Below, in pieces: positions 18,301 through 27,947 of a DNA stretch of 64,000 nucleotides. The DNA is from Pedobacter psychrophilus (lineage in GTDB: Bacteria > Bacteroidota > Bacteroidia > Sphingobacteriales > Sphingobacteriaceae), in NCBI RefSeq assembly GCF_001652725.1, contig NZ_LWHJ01000030.1, forward strand, positions 248,001 through 312,000. Direction: 5' to 3'. The position numbers were made by a program, and so were the translations under genes. The number at the start of each line of letters is the position of its first letter. Position 1 is the first letter of the stretch. The notes beneath the pieces were generated by a model. The model worked only from the letters and a program-made list of their open reading frames with translations, made no database searches and was not told the origin of the DNA.

Positions 18301-19295
18301 CTCATATTAAGTCTAGATGCTTTATTTGAATGCTCGGTATAATAATCTGCCTTACTATTTAATGGCATTTCCCCCTTTTTAGTATAAAACATTTTTTTTA
18401 TGGACATTTTTAAACTAATTGGCAGAGGTTCGAGGATATAATCTTTTTTATTTAATTCTTTATAAAGAGAAAGAAAATCTTGAACATCTAAAGCTAATCC
18501 TTTAAAGTGTTCAATGCCAGCTATGATAAGTTCATTTGCATGATTTTGTTTAAAAGCTTTGGACAGGCCTAATCTATTGCTTTGTGTATGAACATACCCC
18601 ATTAATGCTCTTCCGTAGTAGAATTTAGATAGATTTCCGCTTCTTTGCTCTGGTTGTACCGTTACAGCTCCCCAAATTTTAGAAGTTTGGTAAACTGTAT
18701 TTATTTTAACTGGAGTAATACATGCCATTCTTATCCAAAAATCGGTGTCCGCAACCATATCGACTGTCGAATCTAAATAGTTAATCTCTTTAGCCCGCAG
18801 AAGTGAAAAAAAGGTAGCTCCCTGACTGAAATGATCTCTTAAAGTATAAATATTTTCTAAGGGCACATATTTTTCAATTCTTTCTTGAGTAGCTAATAAT
18901 TCTAAATCTTCGTTTACTACTAAAGATGCTCCAGCTATGATATTTAAGTCTTTATTATTATTATTATATATATTGTTAGCATCTTTAAAAACACAGTTTT
19001 GTGCAAAAAAATCATCAGAACTTTGTATTACTCCCAATGTACCGGATGCAATATTTAAAGCCTTGTTAACAGCATCCGCAAAACCTTTATCCTTTTCAGA
19101 ACTAAAAATTATTCTATTATCTAAGGCTGCATATTTCTCACATATAAAAATAGTACTATCTGTTGAAGCGCCATCTTGGATAATTAATTCCCAATTATGA
19201 TAATCTTGTTGGATTACGCTTTTTATACAATTTTCGATATAATCGCCTTGATTGTAAGAGGGAACTATTACCGTGATTTTAGTTTCTTCTTTCAT
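18288..19295 (-). CDS. WcaA-like GT2 glycosyltransferase
   Basis: The 335-residue protein has ITVIVPSYNQGDYI (7-20), IIQDGASTDST (38-48), SSEKDKGFADAVNKAL (65-80) and IQSSDD (90-95). These are the donor, lysine/aspartate and metal-binding motifs of the WcaA-like GT2 branch, in a GFADA variant in place of GIYDA. About 140 residues beyond the catalytic core may determine acceptor choice. ATG at 19295 overlaps the flavoprotein gene upstream by 4 bases (ATGA type arrangement), consistent with an operon. Confidence 0.87.
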   Translation of the reverse strand: MKEETKITVIVPSYNQGDYIENCIKSVIQQDYHNWELIIQDGASTDSTIFICEKYAALDNRIIFSSEKDKGFADAVNKALNIASGTLGVIQSSDDFFAQNCVFKDANNIYNNNNKDLNIIAGASLVVNEDLELLATQERIEKYVPLENIYTLRDHFSQGATFFSLLRAKEINYLDSTVDMVADTDFWIRMACITPVKINTVYQTSKIWGAVTVQPEQRSGNLSKFYYGRALMGYVHTQSNRLGLSKAFKQNHANELIIAGIEHFKGLALDVQDFLSLYKELNKKDYILEPLPISLKMSIKKMFYTKKGEMPLNSKADYYTEHSNKASRLNMRWFS

Positions 19296-20560
19296 TCTAG
19301 ATTTCTTCTTTTAATTTTATTAGCTAAAGACATAGCAGCTTCAATTGCTTTATCCATATTATAATATTCCCATTCTGCAAACCGACCTAGTAAATAAATA
19401 TGTTTAGTTTCTAAGATTTTTTTTATGCGATTCATCAAACTTTTTGTTTTATGATCTTGAATAACATAAGAATTTTGTTCATAATTCCACGATAATGGCT
19501 TTAAATTACCAGGTAAACTTATTAGTTCTTTAATCATTTCTTCATAAGATATTTTACCTGAAAATTCAACAACACAGGTTTTTCTAGATGATCCTCTATT
19601 ATTACTATCACTGAAGTTTCCAGTATAAATAATTCTATGTGCTTTAGTGAATGGCTCTGGTATATATAACCATGAAATTTCTGTATTATCTGTTTCACAG
19701 AAAAGATTAGATGTACCATTTGATTTTAAAGCTTTTAGCTCTTCTAAATCTATACCTCCACTAATTAATAAATTGTCAATTTCTATTGGAAGGCGTCTTA
19801 TGTCTCCAGTGTAAATTAGTTTGTCAAAAAAAAATTCCCCATTAATACATATTAAATTATCTTGAAACTCGATGTCTTCTATCTTAAAATTTTCAGTGAT
19901 GTTTAAGCCTTGGGATAACCTATTTACAATGAATTGCGATCCCTCATTTTTTGGATAATAAAAGCTAGAATGTACCATTGTATCCTCCTCTTCCCTTAAT
20001 ATATTACTTTTAATGATTTCAGAAAAATTTGGCATAGGTAATTTGCCTTCAAGCCATTCCATGGAGACATCTTTCAAGTCAGTTTTCCATAATTTAGTAT
20101 TATAGGGTTTAAAATAGATTTCAAAAAGCGTATTTCCAAAATTACCAATTAAAAAATCTTCAAAATTATTGTAGTCTTTTGGTGCGACAAGCTTGTTTTT
20201 TGATATTTCAATTTGCTCATCTATTATTTGGTTGATAAGCGTCTTGTCCAATGTGTAAACATAATTTTCAATAGGATAACCTATGATTTGCTTATTAAAA
20301 AATACTTTGGCATTTCTTTTGGCAGTGATAAATTCTTCATCCTTATCAAAAAAAGACCAAAACCAATTAAAAACCTTTTCATTTTTGGCATTAAAAACAT
20401 GTCCTCCTACTTTATGAAACAAACAATCATTTACTCTTTCACATTTAATCAATCCACCTATTTTATTTTTAATTTCTAAAACGGAGACATTATTTTCCTC
20501 TGATAAAAAATGAGCTATGCTTAAACCTGATATTCCAGAACCTAATACGGCAATTTTCAT
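19292..20560 (-). CDS. UDP-galactopyranose mutase-like FAD protein
   Basis: The 422-residue flavoprotein has an N-terminal dinucleotide fold, VLGSGISGLSIAHFL (5-19), and GGHVFNAKNEKVFNWF (52-67), which parallels the GGHLFHTNN-type active-site strand of UDP-galactopyranose mutases. Near the C-terminus, LLGRFAEWEYYNMDKAIEAA (390-409) parallels the family's GRLAxYxYYDMxxxI block that binds FAD. It probably makes a furanose sugar nucleotide, or is a related amine-oxidase-type enzyme of the cluster. The histidine of the GGH motif is kept. A galactofuranose product is inference. Confidence 0.72.
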   Translation of the reverse strand: MKIAVLGSGISGLSIAHFLSEENNVSVLEIKNKIGGLIKCERVNDCLFHKVGGHVFNAKNEKVFNWFWSFFDKDEEFITAKRNAKVFFNKQIIGYPIENYVYTLDKTLINQIIDEQIEISKNKLVAPKDYNNFEDFLIGNFGNTLFEIYFKPYNTKLWKTDLKDVSMEWLEGKLPMPNFSEIIKSNILREEEDTMVHSSFYYPKNEGSQFIVNRLSQGLNITENFKIEDIEFQDNLICINGEFFFDKLIYTGDIRRLPIEIDNLLISGGIDLEELKALKSNGTSNLFCETDNTEISWLYIPEPFTKAHRIIYTGNFSDSNNRGSSRKTCVVEFSGKISYEEMIKELISLPGNLKPLSWNYEQNSYVIQDHKTKSLMNRIKKILETKHIYLLGRFAEWEYYNMDKAIEAAMSLANKIKRRNLE

Positions 20561-20566
20561 TAGTAT

Positions 20567-21451
20567 TTAAAATTTCAACCTATTATTTATCATCAAACTT
20601 TCAAGACCATTTAATTCACCCATAAAATTTTTTTGATAATTTAAATTAATGTTTGGATTAGCATTCATGATATATTTTTTGCCATAAAATAAATTTACAT
20701 GATTGCTTTGTGTATCAAAAAGGTCTGAAAAATCTCTACCAGTTGCTTCACAAATTTTATCAATCATATTTTTGCAGTCTAAATTAGATTTATAATCTGC
20801 TACGTAAGGTCCTGAATGAAAAGAATTATTTACACCAATGCTATTTAAACTTATAGCTTTATATTGGAAAACATGGAATGAAATTAAATAAATTAATATT
20901 TGAGCACTTGCCCAACCAGATACGATAGTGTCATAAGGAAGCAAACGCTCTGCAGCATAATTACTAAAAAGAGTAAATTGAGCGTCAAACCATCCTAATG
21001 GCCTAAAAAACGATCCATTCCTCAAAAATGCTCTATCTAAAGACTGATTGATTAAATTATTAAGATTTCTAACACTTAGAATTTCAGGCTTGTTTTTTTT
21101 AATAATTGAATTTAGCTCATTAAAAAAAAAAGACGAATCACAATTCTTATAACAATTGATTGTCTCTTTGCCTATATATTTTTGATAAGCGAGATGTAAA
21201 TAGGGGTATATAGCAAATTTAGCTTTAAAAAACTCTAAGTCATCATCAATAAATAAATAATAGTCATATTTTCCCTTTACTTCTTCCCAAAGCCTATTTC
21301 TTCCATCCGACCAAGTAGAGGAAGGTAAGAAATCAATAGCTTTTCTGTTCTTCTCTTTGAAAGTGACAAAAAATAGATCATAACCTTTAAAAAATGTTTT
21401 ATAAAAATCAGAAAGATCTACCGCAGTTTGCGTTAATATACAAATTTTCAT
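20567..21451 (-). CDS. Putative glycosyltransferase with DDD motif, hypothetical
   Basis: The 294-residue protein is not a recognised family. It starts with a hydrophobic strand, MKICILTQTA, and YYLFIDDDLEFF (64-75) is a hydrophobic strand ending in three aspartates, as in GT-A enzymes' metal sites. A later GSFFRPLGWFDAQFTLFSNY region is aromatic-rich. ATG at 21451 lies one base after the stop of wzt and is preferred over a TTG three codons earlier that would overlap wzt. It is the first gene after the transporter and likely makes part of the repeat unit. Confidence 0.5.
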   Translation of the reverse strand: MKICILTQTAVDLSDFYKTFFKGYDLFFVTFKEKNRKAIDFLPSSTWSDGRNRLWEEVKGKYDYYLFIDDDLEFFKAKFAIYPYLHLAYQKYIGKETINCYKNCDSSFFFNELNSIIKKNKPEILSVRNLNNLINQSLDRAFLRNGSFFRPLGWFDAQFTLFSNYAAERLLPYDTIVSGWASAQILIYLISFHVFQYKAISLNSIGVNNSFHSGPYVADYKSNLDCKNMIDKICEATGRDFSDLFDTQSNHVNLFYGKKYIMNANPNINLNYQKNFMGELNGLESLMINNRLKF

Positions 21452-21452
21452 A

Positions 21453-22721
21453 TTAGACAATTTGATATTCCCAATTAGATTTTGGCCTTGTGCCTAATTC
21501 GGGATTTTCACTGAGTTGTATTGAGTCTATTGTTGAGATAACCTCGAATTTAAGTGCTGTTGGTAAATAGTCATAAGATCCTTTAAAAGCCAAAGGCCTA
21601 ATACCTATTGATAAGGTATATTGCCCAGGTGCAAGTGCAATTTGAGGTATATTTACAATTGCTGTTATATTTTTTCCTGCCTTTATGGAAGTTGGTTGAG
21701 TCAAATTTTCAACTGTAATGAGTCTTACTGCTGTCAGAGTGTTTATGCCTATTCCAATTACTATATTCTCAATATCAACTAAAGCTTCTATTGTAATCAG
21801 AATTTTTAAATCGTCAAGATTATTTATTGTTGTATTTAAAATTTCAGCCTTTCTGATTTTTCCTTTTTTATTATTAAGAATTTCTTCTTCTGTAAAGCTA
21901 GGAAGGGTGATTATGCTATCAAGTGATAATTCATTTTCTCCAAGATAAATTTCCGTTGCTTTGTTAATACTTCCAATAAATTTTTGAGTTCCATTTGCAA
22001 GTATAATTCCACTTTTGCACAGGTTTAATACTGAAGCCATGTTATGGCTCACAAATAAAACTGTCCTTCCCTCTCCCTTATTTACATCGCCCATTTTACC
22101 CAAACATTTCTTCTGAAATTCCGCATCACCTACAGCCAATACTTCATCAATAATTAAAATTTCAGATTCTAAATGAGCAGCCACAGCAAATGCTAAGCGC
22201 ACATACATCCCGCTGCTGTAGCGTTTTACAGGAGTATCTATATATCGTTCTACGCCACTAAAATCTACTATTTCATCAAACTTTCGCTGTATTTCGTGTT
22301 TGCGCATCCCTAGTATGGCGCCATTTAAAAAAATATTTTCTCTTCCGCTTAGTTCAGGATGAAAGCCAGTACCTACTTCTAACAAACTGGCCACACGTCC
22401 TTTCACTTTTACGCTGCCGGTGGTAGGTCCTGTAACCCTACTTAATATTTTTAATAAAGTGCTTTTGCCCGCACCATTGCGTCCAATAATACCAACTGCA
22501 TCTCCTTGTTCAATTTCAAAGTTAATGTCTTTTAAACTCCACACATATTCGCTTTCTCCTTTGGTGCTACGGTCGTTGGTGTCACCAATTTTTAAGTAAG
22601 GATTTTCTTTTCCACGTACACTATGCCACCAACGGTTAAGGTCATGAGATATAGAGCCTGTTCCTATTTCTCCTAATCGGTATTGTTTACTTAAATTCTC
22701 AACTTTTATAACACTACTCAT
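21453..22721 (-). CDS. wzt: Polysaccharide ABC transporter ATP-binding protein (Wzt-like)
   Basis: The 422-residue ATPase has Walker A GRNGAGKS (80-87), signature YSSGM (168-172), Walker B ILIIDEVLAVGD (188-199) and SHN switch (225-227). Residues from about 265 to the end form a beta-rich Wzt-C type domain (PF14524), which in O-antigen transporters recognises the modified non-reducing end of the glycan. A glycan-specific Wzt-C would fit the many methyltransferases downstream. With the permease at 23043 it should export the finished polymer. Two decayed copies of its first codons lie just upstream (22722-22907). Confidence 0.93.
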   Translation of the reverse strand: MSSVIKVENLSKQYRLGEIGTGSISHDLNRWWHSVRGKENPYLKIGDTNDRSTKGESEYVWSLKDINFEIEQGDAVGIIGRNGAGKSTLLKILSRVTGPTTGSVKVKGRVASLLEVGTGFHPELSGRENIFLNGAILGMRKHEIQRKFDEIVDFSGVERYIDTPVKRYSSGMYVRLAFAVAAHLESEILIIDEVLAVGDAEFQKKCLGKMGDVNKGEGRTVLFVSHNMASVLNLCKSGIILANGTQKFIGSINKATEIYLGENELSLDSIITLPSFTEEEILNNKKGKIRKAEILNTTINNLDDLKILITIEALVDIENIVIGIGINTLTAVRLITVENLTQPTSIKAGKNITAIVNIPQIALAPGQYTLSIGIRPLAFKGSYDYLPTALKFEVISTIDSIQLSENPELGTRPKSNWEYQIV

Positions 22722-22907
22722 ATTAACACGAATGTTAAATTTAAGATAAAATTAACTTCTCCCCTAATGGGGAGATAAGAGAGGGGCTTTTCTACTTTAA
22801 TAACTGATGCCATAGATTTGTGATGCTTGTTTAAACAATGATTGAACCTTCTCTCTATTGGAGAGATAAGATTAAGACTGATTTTCTACTTTAATTACAC
22901 TAATCAT
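22722..22907 (-). repeat. Two tandem decayed copies of the wzt start region, each with a hairpin
   Basis: Read on the minus strand, ATGs at 22907, 22813 and 22721 are spaced 94 and 92 bases apart, and each begins M-x-S-V-I-K-V-E: MISVIKVEN, MASVIKVEK, and the true MSSVIKVEN. The two outer copies diverge after VEN/VEK into a small inverted repeat (22758-22775, stem TCTCCCC with loop TAAT; 22850-22866, stem TCTCTC). They share an identical 14-base stretch at 22788-22801 and 22882-22895. The remaining space to 23042 contains no gene that I can see. Confidence 0.75.
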
Positions 22908-23042
22908 CTAAAATAATCTCATTTGTTGTATTAAATCTTTATATACTTAATTTGTCTTGATTTTACAATGAATTATACTTATTCTTTCGTCTTTAAATTT
23001 ATACCCATTCACTAATTCGAACTTCATTCATTCAAAATTCTC

Positions 23043-23903
23043 TTAAACTGTGTCCATAAATGTTTTCTCTACTCGGTTAAATATCACATAACCTAAACTC
23101 ACTGAAACTAACATAAATACAACGCTATAAAAAAGGGAATAAGGTTCTACTAAACCTTTCCCAAAAATGCAGTATCTATAAGCTTCCACTAAAGAACTCA
23201 AAGGGTTTAAATCGATGATCCATTTATAACTTTTACCCTTTAAGTAAGAAAGTGGATAAATTACTGGAGTAGCGTACATTAATAATTGGATTGCGAAGCC
23301 AAGCAATACTGTAAAGTCTCTATATTTTGTAGTTAACGACGAAAATATAATCCCTAAACCTAAACTGATACCTGCAATTATTATAAGTATAGCAGGAAGG
23401 AATAATAAGTTGAGTGATATTTGAATTGGATAGCCATTAAAATGATAATATAGGAGTATGGCAATCAACAGAATAAATTGGATAGCAAATTTTACTAAAT
23501 TAGACAAGATGATAGATATTGGAGTTACTATTCTTGGAAAATAAACTTTACCAAAAATACCAGCATTAGAAGTAAAAGTACTGGAAGTACCAGTAAAGCA
23601 AGACGCAAAATAACCCCAAATAGTTAAGCCAGACATATAAAACGCCGCAGGTGCAATGCCATCAGTCGGGATTTTAGCAATTTTACCGAAAACCAGCAGA
23701 AACATTATTGTTGTTAAAATAGGTTGTACCAAATGCCATAATGGACCTAAAATGGTTTGCTTAAATTGTGCTATAAAATCTCTTTTAACAAATAGCCACA
23801 TCAAATCACGATAATGCCAAACCTCTTTAAATTGGAGATCAAACAATTTGTTCTTGGGCTTAATTTCTATATCCCATTCTTCTAATCCTTCAGCTGTGTT
23901 CAT
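23043..23903 (-). CDS. wzm: Polysaccharide ABC transporter permease (Wzm-like)
   Basis: The 286-residue membrane protein is an ABC-2 type permease: LFVKRDFIAQFKQTILGPLW (residues 32-51) is the amphipathic coupling region, LGPLWHLVQPILTTIMFLLV follows as the first membrane helix, and about five further helices lead to a short C-terminus. The family forms the channel through which O-antigens, teichoic acids and capsules cross the inner membrane. It pairs with the ATPase encoded 321 bases downstream. Start is ATG at 23903. Confidence 0.92.
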   Translation of the reverse strand: MNTAEGLEEWDIEIKPKNKLFDLQFKEVWHYRDLMWLFVKRDFIAQFKQTILGPLWHLVQPILTTIMFLLVFGKIAKIPTDGIAPAAFYMSGLTIWGYFASCFTGTSSTFTSNAGIFGKVYFPRIVTPISIILSNLVKFAIQFILLIAILLYYHFNGYPIQISLNLLFLPAILIIIAGISLGLGIIFSSLTTKYRDFTVLLGFAIQLLMYATPVIYPLSYLKGKSYKWIIDLNPLSSLVEAYRYCIFGKGLVEPYSLFYSVVFMLVSVSLGYVIFNRVEKTFMDTV

Positions 23904-23948
23904 TTTAAAAATTTATTTTTTAATTTGATGATGTCTTTTATAGTTAAG

Positions 23949-25096
23949 CTATTGTCTATCTAATAAATTTATTATATTATTTTGATAAGCAATAAAGCTA
24001 TAATTTTCTAGTGTAAATTCTTGAATTTGATTTGCATTATAGGAAAAATTGAACAACATAAATATGTGATTTGCAATTTCAGGGATGTTTCCGTAAGGGC
24101 AAATTAAGCCTGTTTTGTTTGGTATAACGGCTTGTTTGCTGCCGTCAGCATCTGATGCTAGAACGGGTGTGCCACATGCGCTTGCCTCTATAAAGGAGAT
24201 TCCAAATCCCTCTCCCTTACTAGCATTACATAAACATTGGCCAATACGTAATGCGCTGTTAACTCTTCATTTGGGATATATCCCAGTAACTTTACCTGTT
24301 TGCTAAGTCCCAAATTGGTAATCAATTGATTGAGCCTTAAAAACTCAGCATCATCATATTTACCGCCGATTAAATAGATGATGTTAGGGTATTTAAGTTG
24401 TAATAAAGGTAGAGCCGCAATCACATCATCATAACCTTTATATTGTTCGGTAGTAGATAAACGGGCTAACGTAAAAAGTACTTTTGTTTCTTCATCTATA
24501 GCATACCTTTTTTTTAAAGTAGCACTAGGTGTAAAATCTTTTGGGATATCAAAATAGGGGTCTAAACAGTTAGGCCAAATTTCTATTTGATTGGAAGGTA
24601 TATGATAGTTCTGGATCAACTTGCTTTTAGTAAACTGGCTAACTGCTAAAATAGAACTAGCTTTTTTTAAAACTTTGATTTGAAAGCTGCTCAATTGCTC
24701 CCAAACCTCAATACCATGTGCATGGATATAAACTTTTAGCTTAGGTTTTATTTTTTGTATTAAAAATAGGATAGGAGATAAATGAATATGGCTTACAATT
24801 ACGATATCCGCTTTTAAAGCGTAGTAAATAACTTGTAAAGTGTAATTAATTTTATTGCTTTTAAAGCCTTTGAAATTGTTGCTGTTGATGTAAGATGTAT
24901 TGGCTTGATCATCTAATAAAAAACAAGAGATAAGTTTGATGTTAAGCGATGAACTGATATTTTGGAGTGCTTTTAACCATGCTCTGTTTACTTTCTCAAT
25001 CCCGCCTGTTTGAGAAAAACAGCATAAACCCAAAAAAACTACTTCAAGTGTTTTTGTTTGGTTAGCTATTGAAGGGGATGGGCTGCCAGTCAACAT
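23949..25096 (-). pseudogene. GT4 family glycosyltransferase, split by a one-base frameshift
   Basis: From ATG 25096 the frame gives a good GT4 N-terminal domain and the first part of the C-terminal domain (LFTLARLSTTEQYKGYDDVI, LLGYIPNEELTAHYV). It then reads VMLVRERDLESPL and stops at 24188. One frame over, the expected donor motif continues as KGEGFGISFIEASACGTPVL and the rest of the domain runs to TAG at 23949. One extra C in ATGCTAGT near 24229 restores VMPSKGEGFG and a 382-residue enzyme. The start abuts the asnB stop (TAAATG). It is either a pseudogene or an assembly indel. Confidence 0.88.
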
Positions 25097-26914
25097 TTAA
25101 TACTTAGCTTCAAAATTTGCTAAAACCATTAAACTCATTATTTTAGACCAATGCACTTTATTTTGTTCATAAGATTTAAACATATTCTGCATGGGTAAAT
25201 TTTGACTAAAACTCTCTTTTAAAGACAAATATTTAGGGTGTGTTTTTAACCATTCTTGAAACGGAAAGGTAAATCCCATTTTTGGGCGATCCCAAATTTG
25301 AGTAGGCAGTAGGTTCTTAAAAGCATGAATCAATAAATGCTTTGCGGGCTTATGTTTTGAATAAAGCACCTGCTTTGGTAGCTGATTAACAATATTGATT
25401 AATTGCTGGTCTAGAAAAGGTACCCTAATTTCTAAACCATGCTGCATACTCATAAAATCTGCATCTTTTAACAGTTGGTTTTGCATAAAGTAATGTTGTT
25501 CATACCAGGAAGCTTTTACGCCATCATATTGATGAGGACTTACCTTTGCAGTTGGTACGGTTAAATCATTTAAAAACTGCTGCTGCTGATTGCCAGATAT
25601 CTGAAATAATTTTTGGAGTTGTATCGGATTAAAAAAGCCCCTTAAAAATAAATATTCATAATTAGGGTTTTTTTGATTTTTCAAATAAGCAACCCTTTGC
25701 AACGCATCGTTACCTGAGATTTTAGCGTACGAACTTATTAATGGACCTAAACTCCTAAGCAATGGGACTTTATCAATTCTTTGGAAAGACGGATAACCAC
25801 CAAATAATTCATCAGCACCTAAGCCAGATAATACAGCCTTTAAACCCGCTTCTTGAGCTGCTTTGGAAACAAACCAGGTATTTATCCCATCAGAGGTGGG
25901 TTGATCCATTGCATCAAGTATCTCTTCAAAATGGTTGTTAAAGTCTGTTTTTGTTATTTCTTGCGAAATGTGTTTACCCGGTAAGTTTTTACTGATGATA
26001 TCTTGATATTTTTTTTCGGAATAGTTGATCTCTGGAAAATGTAGGGAAACGGTACAAAGCTTATCTTTTTGATACTTTGCTGCCTGCATAGCAATCAAAG
26101 AACTATCAATTCCGCCACTTAAAAAAACACCTAAAGGTACATCAGCAATTAACTGCTTTTCAATAGCATTATTTAAAGCGATATCAATTAATTCTTGTGC
26201 TTCAGGAATAGATATATCAAGCTTTGCTACTGCTAAAGCTGTAAAGTTTATAATTTCACAATGGTTTGCTTGATTTAATTTCAAGTAAGCATAACAACCT
26301 TTAGGAAGAGAAAACACATTTTTTAAAGTGGTGATGGGTTCTGGCAAATGTCCAAAAGTTAAAAAGGCTAAAGGCCAATCTAAATTTTTCTCTAACCCGA
26401 TGGGTAAACAACTAAATGCTTTTACTTCTGATGCAAATGCTAAAATGTTTTCTTGATGAAAATAATATAAGGGTTTAATTCCTTGGCTGTCTCTAATCAA
26501 GAATAGTTCTTTTTGAACCTGATCATAAATGGCTAGGGCAAACATACCCTCTAATTTTAGAAAACTGCTAGTGCCCCACTCTTCAAAAGCATGTAATATA
26601 ACTTCGGTGTCTGAATTTCCATTAAAGGTATGCCCACGTTTTTCTAAATCTTTTTTTAAGTCTTTAAAATTATAAATTTCGCCATTAAAAACAATCACAT
26701 ACCTATCCCGCAAAAACATTGGTTGATGGCCTAAAGGGGATGGGTCTAAAATAGAAAGTCTTTGATGACCTAAAGCCAAGTTAATGGTATCATCAATAAA
26801 ATTTCCATGATCGTCTGGCCCACCATGTTTTTGTAATTCACACATTTGGCGCACCAATTGATTGAGCCTTTTAGGATTGTCATTTTTATTGAATAGGCCA
26901 GCTATTCTACACAT
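25097..26914 (-). CDS. asnB: Asparagine synthase (glutamine-hydrolysing)
   Basis: The 605-residue protein has the N-terminal nucleophile Cys2 after Met, class II glutaminase motifs (RLSILDPS, VFNGEIYNF, SDTEVI), and the ATP-pyrophosphatase loop LSGGIDSS (265-272) of the synthetase domain. It is close in length to AsnB-like enzymes encoded in many O-antigen and EPS loci, where they may amidate a sugar acid or another acceptor, not only make asparagine. It follows the antiterminator gene after a 444-base leader and leads the biosynthetic genes. Confidence 0.9.
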   Translation of the reverse strand: MCRIAGLFNKNDNPKRLNQLVRQMCELQKHGGPDDHGNFIDDTINLALGHQRLSILDPSPLGHQPMFLRDRYVIVFNGEIYNFKDLKKDLEKRGHTFNGNSDTEVILHAFEEWGTSSFLKLEGMFALAIYDQVQKELFLIRDSQGIKPLYYFHQENILAFASEVKAFSCLPIGLEKNLDWPLAFLTFGHLPEPITTLKNVFSLPKGCYAYLKLNQANHCEIINFTALAVAKLDISIPEAQELIDIALNNAIEKQLIADVPLGVFLSGGIDSSLIAMQAAKYQKDKLCTVSLHFPEINYSEKKYQDIISKNLPGKHISQEITKTDFNNHFEEILDAMDQPTSDGINTWFVSKAAQEAGLKAVLSGLGADELFGGYPSFQRIDKVPLLRSLGPLISSYAKISGNDALQRVAYLKNQKNPNYEYLFLRGFFNPIQLQKLFQISGNQQQQFLNDLTVPTAKVSPHQYDGVKASWYEQHYFMQNQLLKDADFMSMQHGLEIRVPFLDQQLINIVNQLPKQVLYSKHKPAKHLLIHAFKNLLPTQIWDRPKMGFTFPFQEWLKTHPKYLSLKESFSQNLPMQNMFKSYEQNKVHWSKIMSLMVLANFEAKY

Positions 26915-27358
26915 AAAAAAGCACTTGGATTAATATTAAAATAATAAGGGTATGACATATTATTGCTTAAATGCCAATGAAAGCAATGAATTGAATAAAA
27001 TATATTTTTGTATAATATGGTACTGTCATAGCTTCGCCGCCTCAGTCCCAGTTTTTAAAGGAAGAGCAAAACACACGACTGTAAAAATATTATAAATTTC
27101 TTAAGCGCAAGCCTCTTTTAGGTTAAAATTTAATTTAAATACTGAAAATCTTTATGGAAAATGGAAATTTTATCTCATACGGTGTAAGAACCACTTATGA
27201 GTCAAGTGTTTCATTTAATTTAAGGATAAGGAAATTAATTTTTACTATTAAATAAGCGAGAAGTGATATCAATTATATTACTTTTTGAGGACTTTTAAAA
27301 CAAGCAGATTCTTAGCTACCGCTCTGAATGACGAGTAAAACTGAAAAGGAAAATGCAA
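26915..27358 (-). other. 444-base untranslated leader between the antiterminator and asnB
   Basis: No convincing gene is seen on either strand. On the minus strand this is the long leader of the biosynthetic genes, immediately after a NusG/UpxY-type antiterminator, which is the position where UpxY proteins act in Bacteroides. A weak hairpin lies at 27263-27285 (AAGTGATAT, loop CAATT, ATATTACTT, one G-T pair). No strong TAnnTTTG box was found. A regulatory role is inferred from position. Confidence 0.4.
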
Positions 27359-27871
27359 TCAATACACCACTTCAACATCAGCTGCTGAAATTCTAAGCAA
27401 GAGAGATTGACCAAGGGCATCTATACGCAATACCAATCTTTGTTGTTGTTGCCAAGAAACTAATTCTGCATCATAGCCTTTTAATTTTCCAGAAATGATT
27501 TTGACTTTTTGTCCTGCGGCTAAATCTTCAAATGTAAGTTCTGGTATTTGTTCTCCTGATAGGTAATTCTTTAAAATTTCAATTTGTTTGTCCGGAATAA
27601 ATGCTGCTTTACCAGAAAAATGAATAAATCTTACTACACCATAGCTTTGGATTACTAAATCATATTCTTTGTGACTGATGTAAACAAAAAGATAAGATTT
27701 AAATAAAACTTCTTCTACCCATTTTCTTCTATCGCTCCATTGCTTTAATGTTTTGTATAAAGGGAGGTAGGTGTTAATGCCTTTTTTTTCAAGCAAATTA
27801 TGCGTTTTCTTCTCAGCTCTTGGTAACGTATAGATAGGGTACCAACGATAGGTTTCATCTATTTTATTCAT
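27359..27871 (-). CDS. UpxY/NusG-like transcription antiterminator
   Basis: The 170-residue protein has a NusG N-terminal domain beginning YRWYPIYTLPRAEKKTHNLL (residues 8-27), and WVEEVLFKSYLFVYI, where the FxSYLF pattern is typical of RfaH/UpxY paralogues (PF02357). The C-terminal KOW-like part reads LAAGQKVKIISGKLKGYDAEL. In Bacteroides, UpxY proteins ride on RNA polymerase and prevent premature termination in capsule leaders. The gene sits between wzc and the biosynthetic genes, so it probably controls read-through of this operon. Confidence 0.88.
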   Translation of the reverse strand: MNKIDETYRWYPIYTLPRAEKKTHNLLEKKGINTYLPLYKTLKQWSDRRKWVEEVLFKSYLFVYISHKEYDLVIQSYGVVRFIHFSGKAAFIPDKQIEILKNYLSGEQIPELTFEDLAAGQKVKIISGKLKGYDAELVSWQQQQRLVLRIDALGQSLLLRISAADVEVVY

Positions 27872-27947
27872 TATAATATTTTATCGCTAAAATAATTAAT
27901 ATTATAAAAAAACAATTCCACTAAAACTAAAGCAAATCATAATTGGC

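Noticed and set aside
26915-27358. Remnant of a coding gene in the leader
   Set aside because: No frame on either strand exceeded a few dozen codons or showed a family motif.
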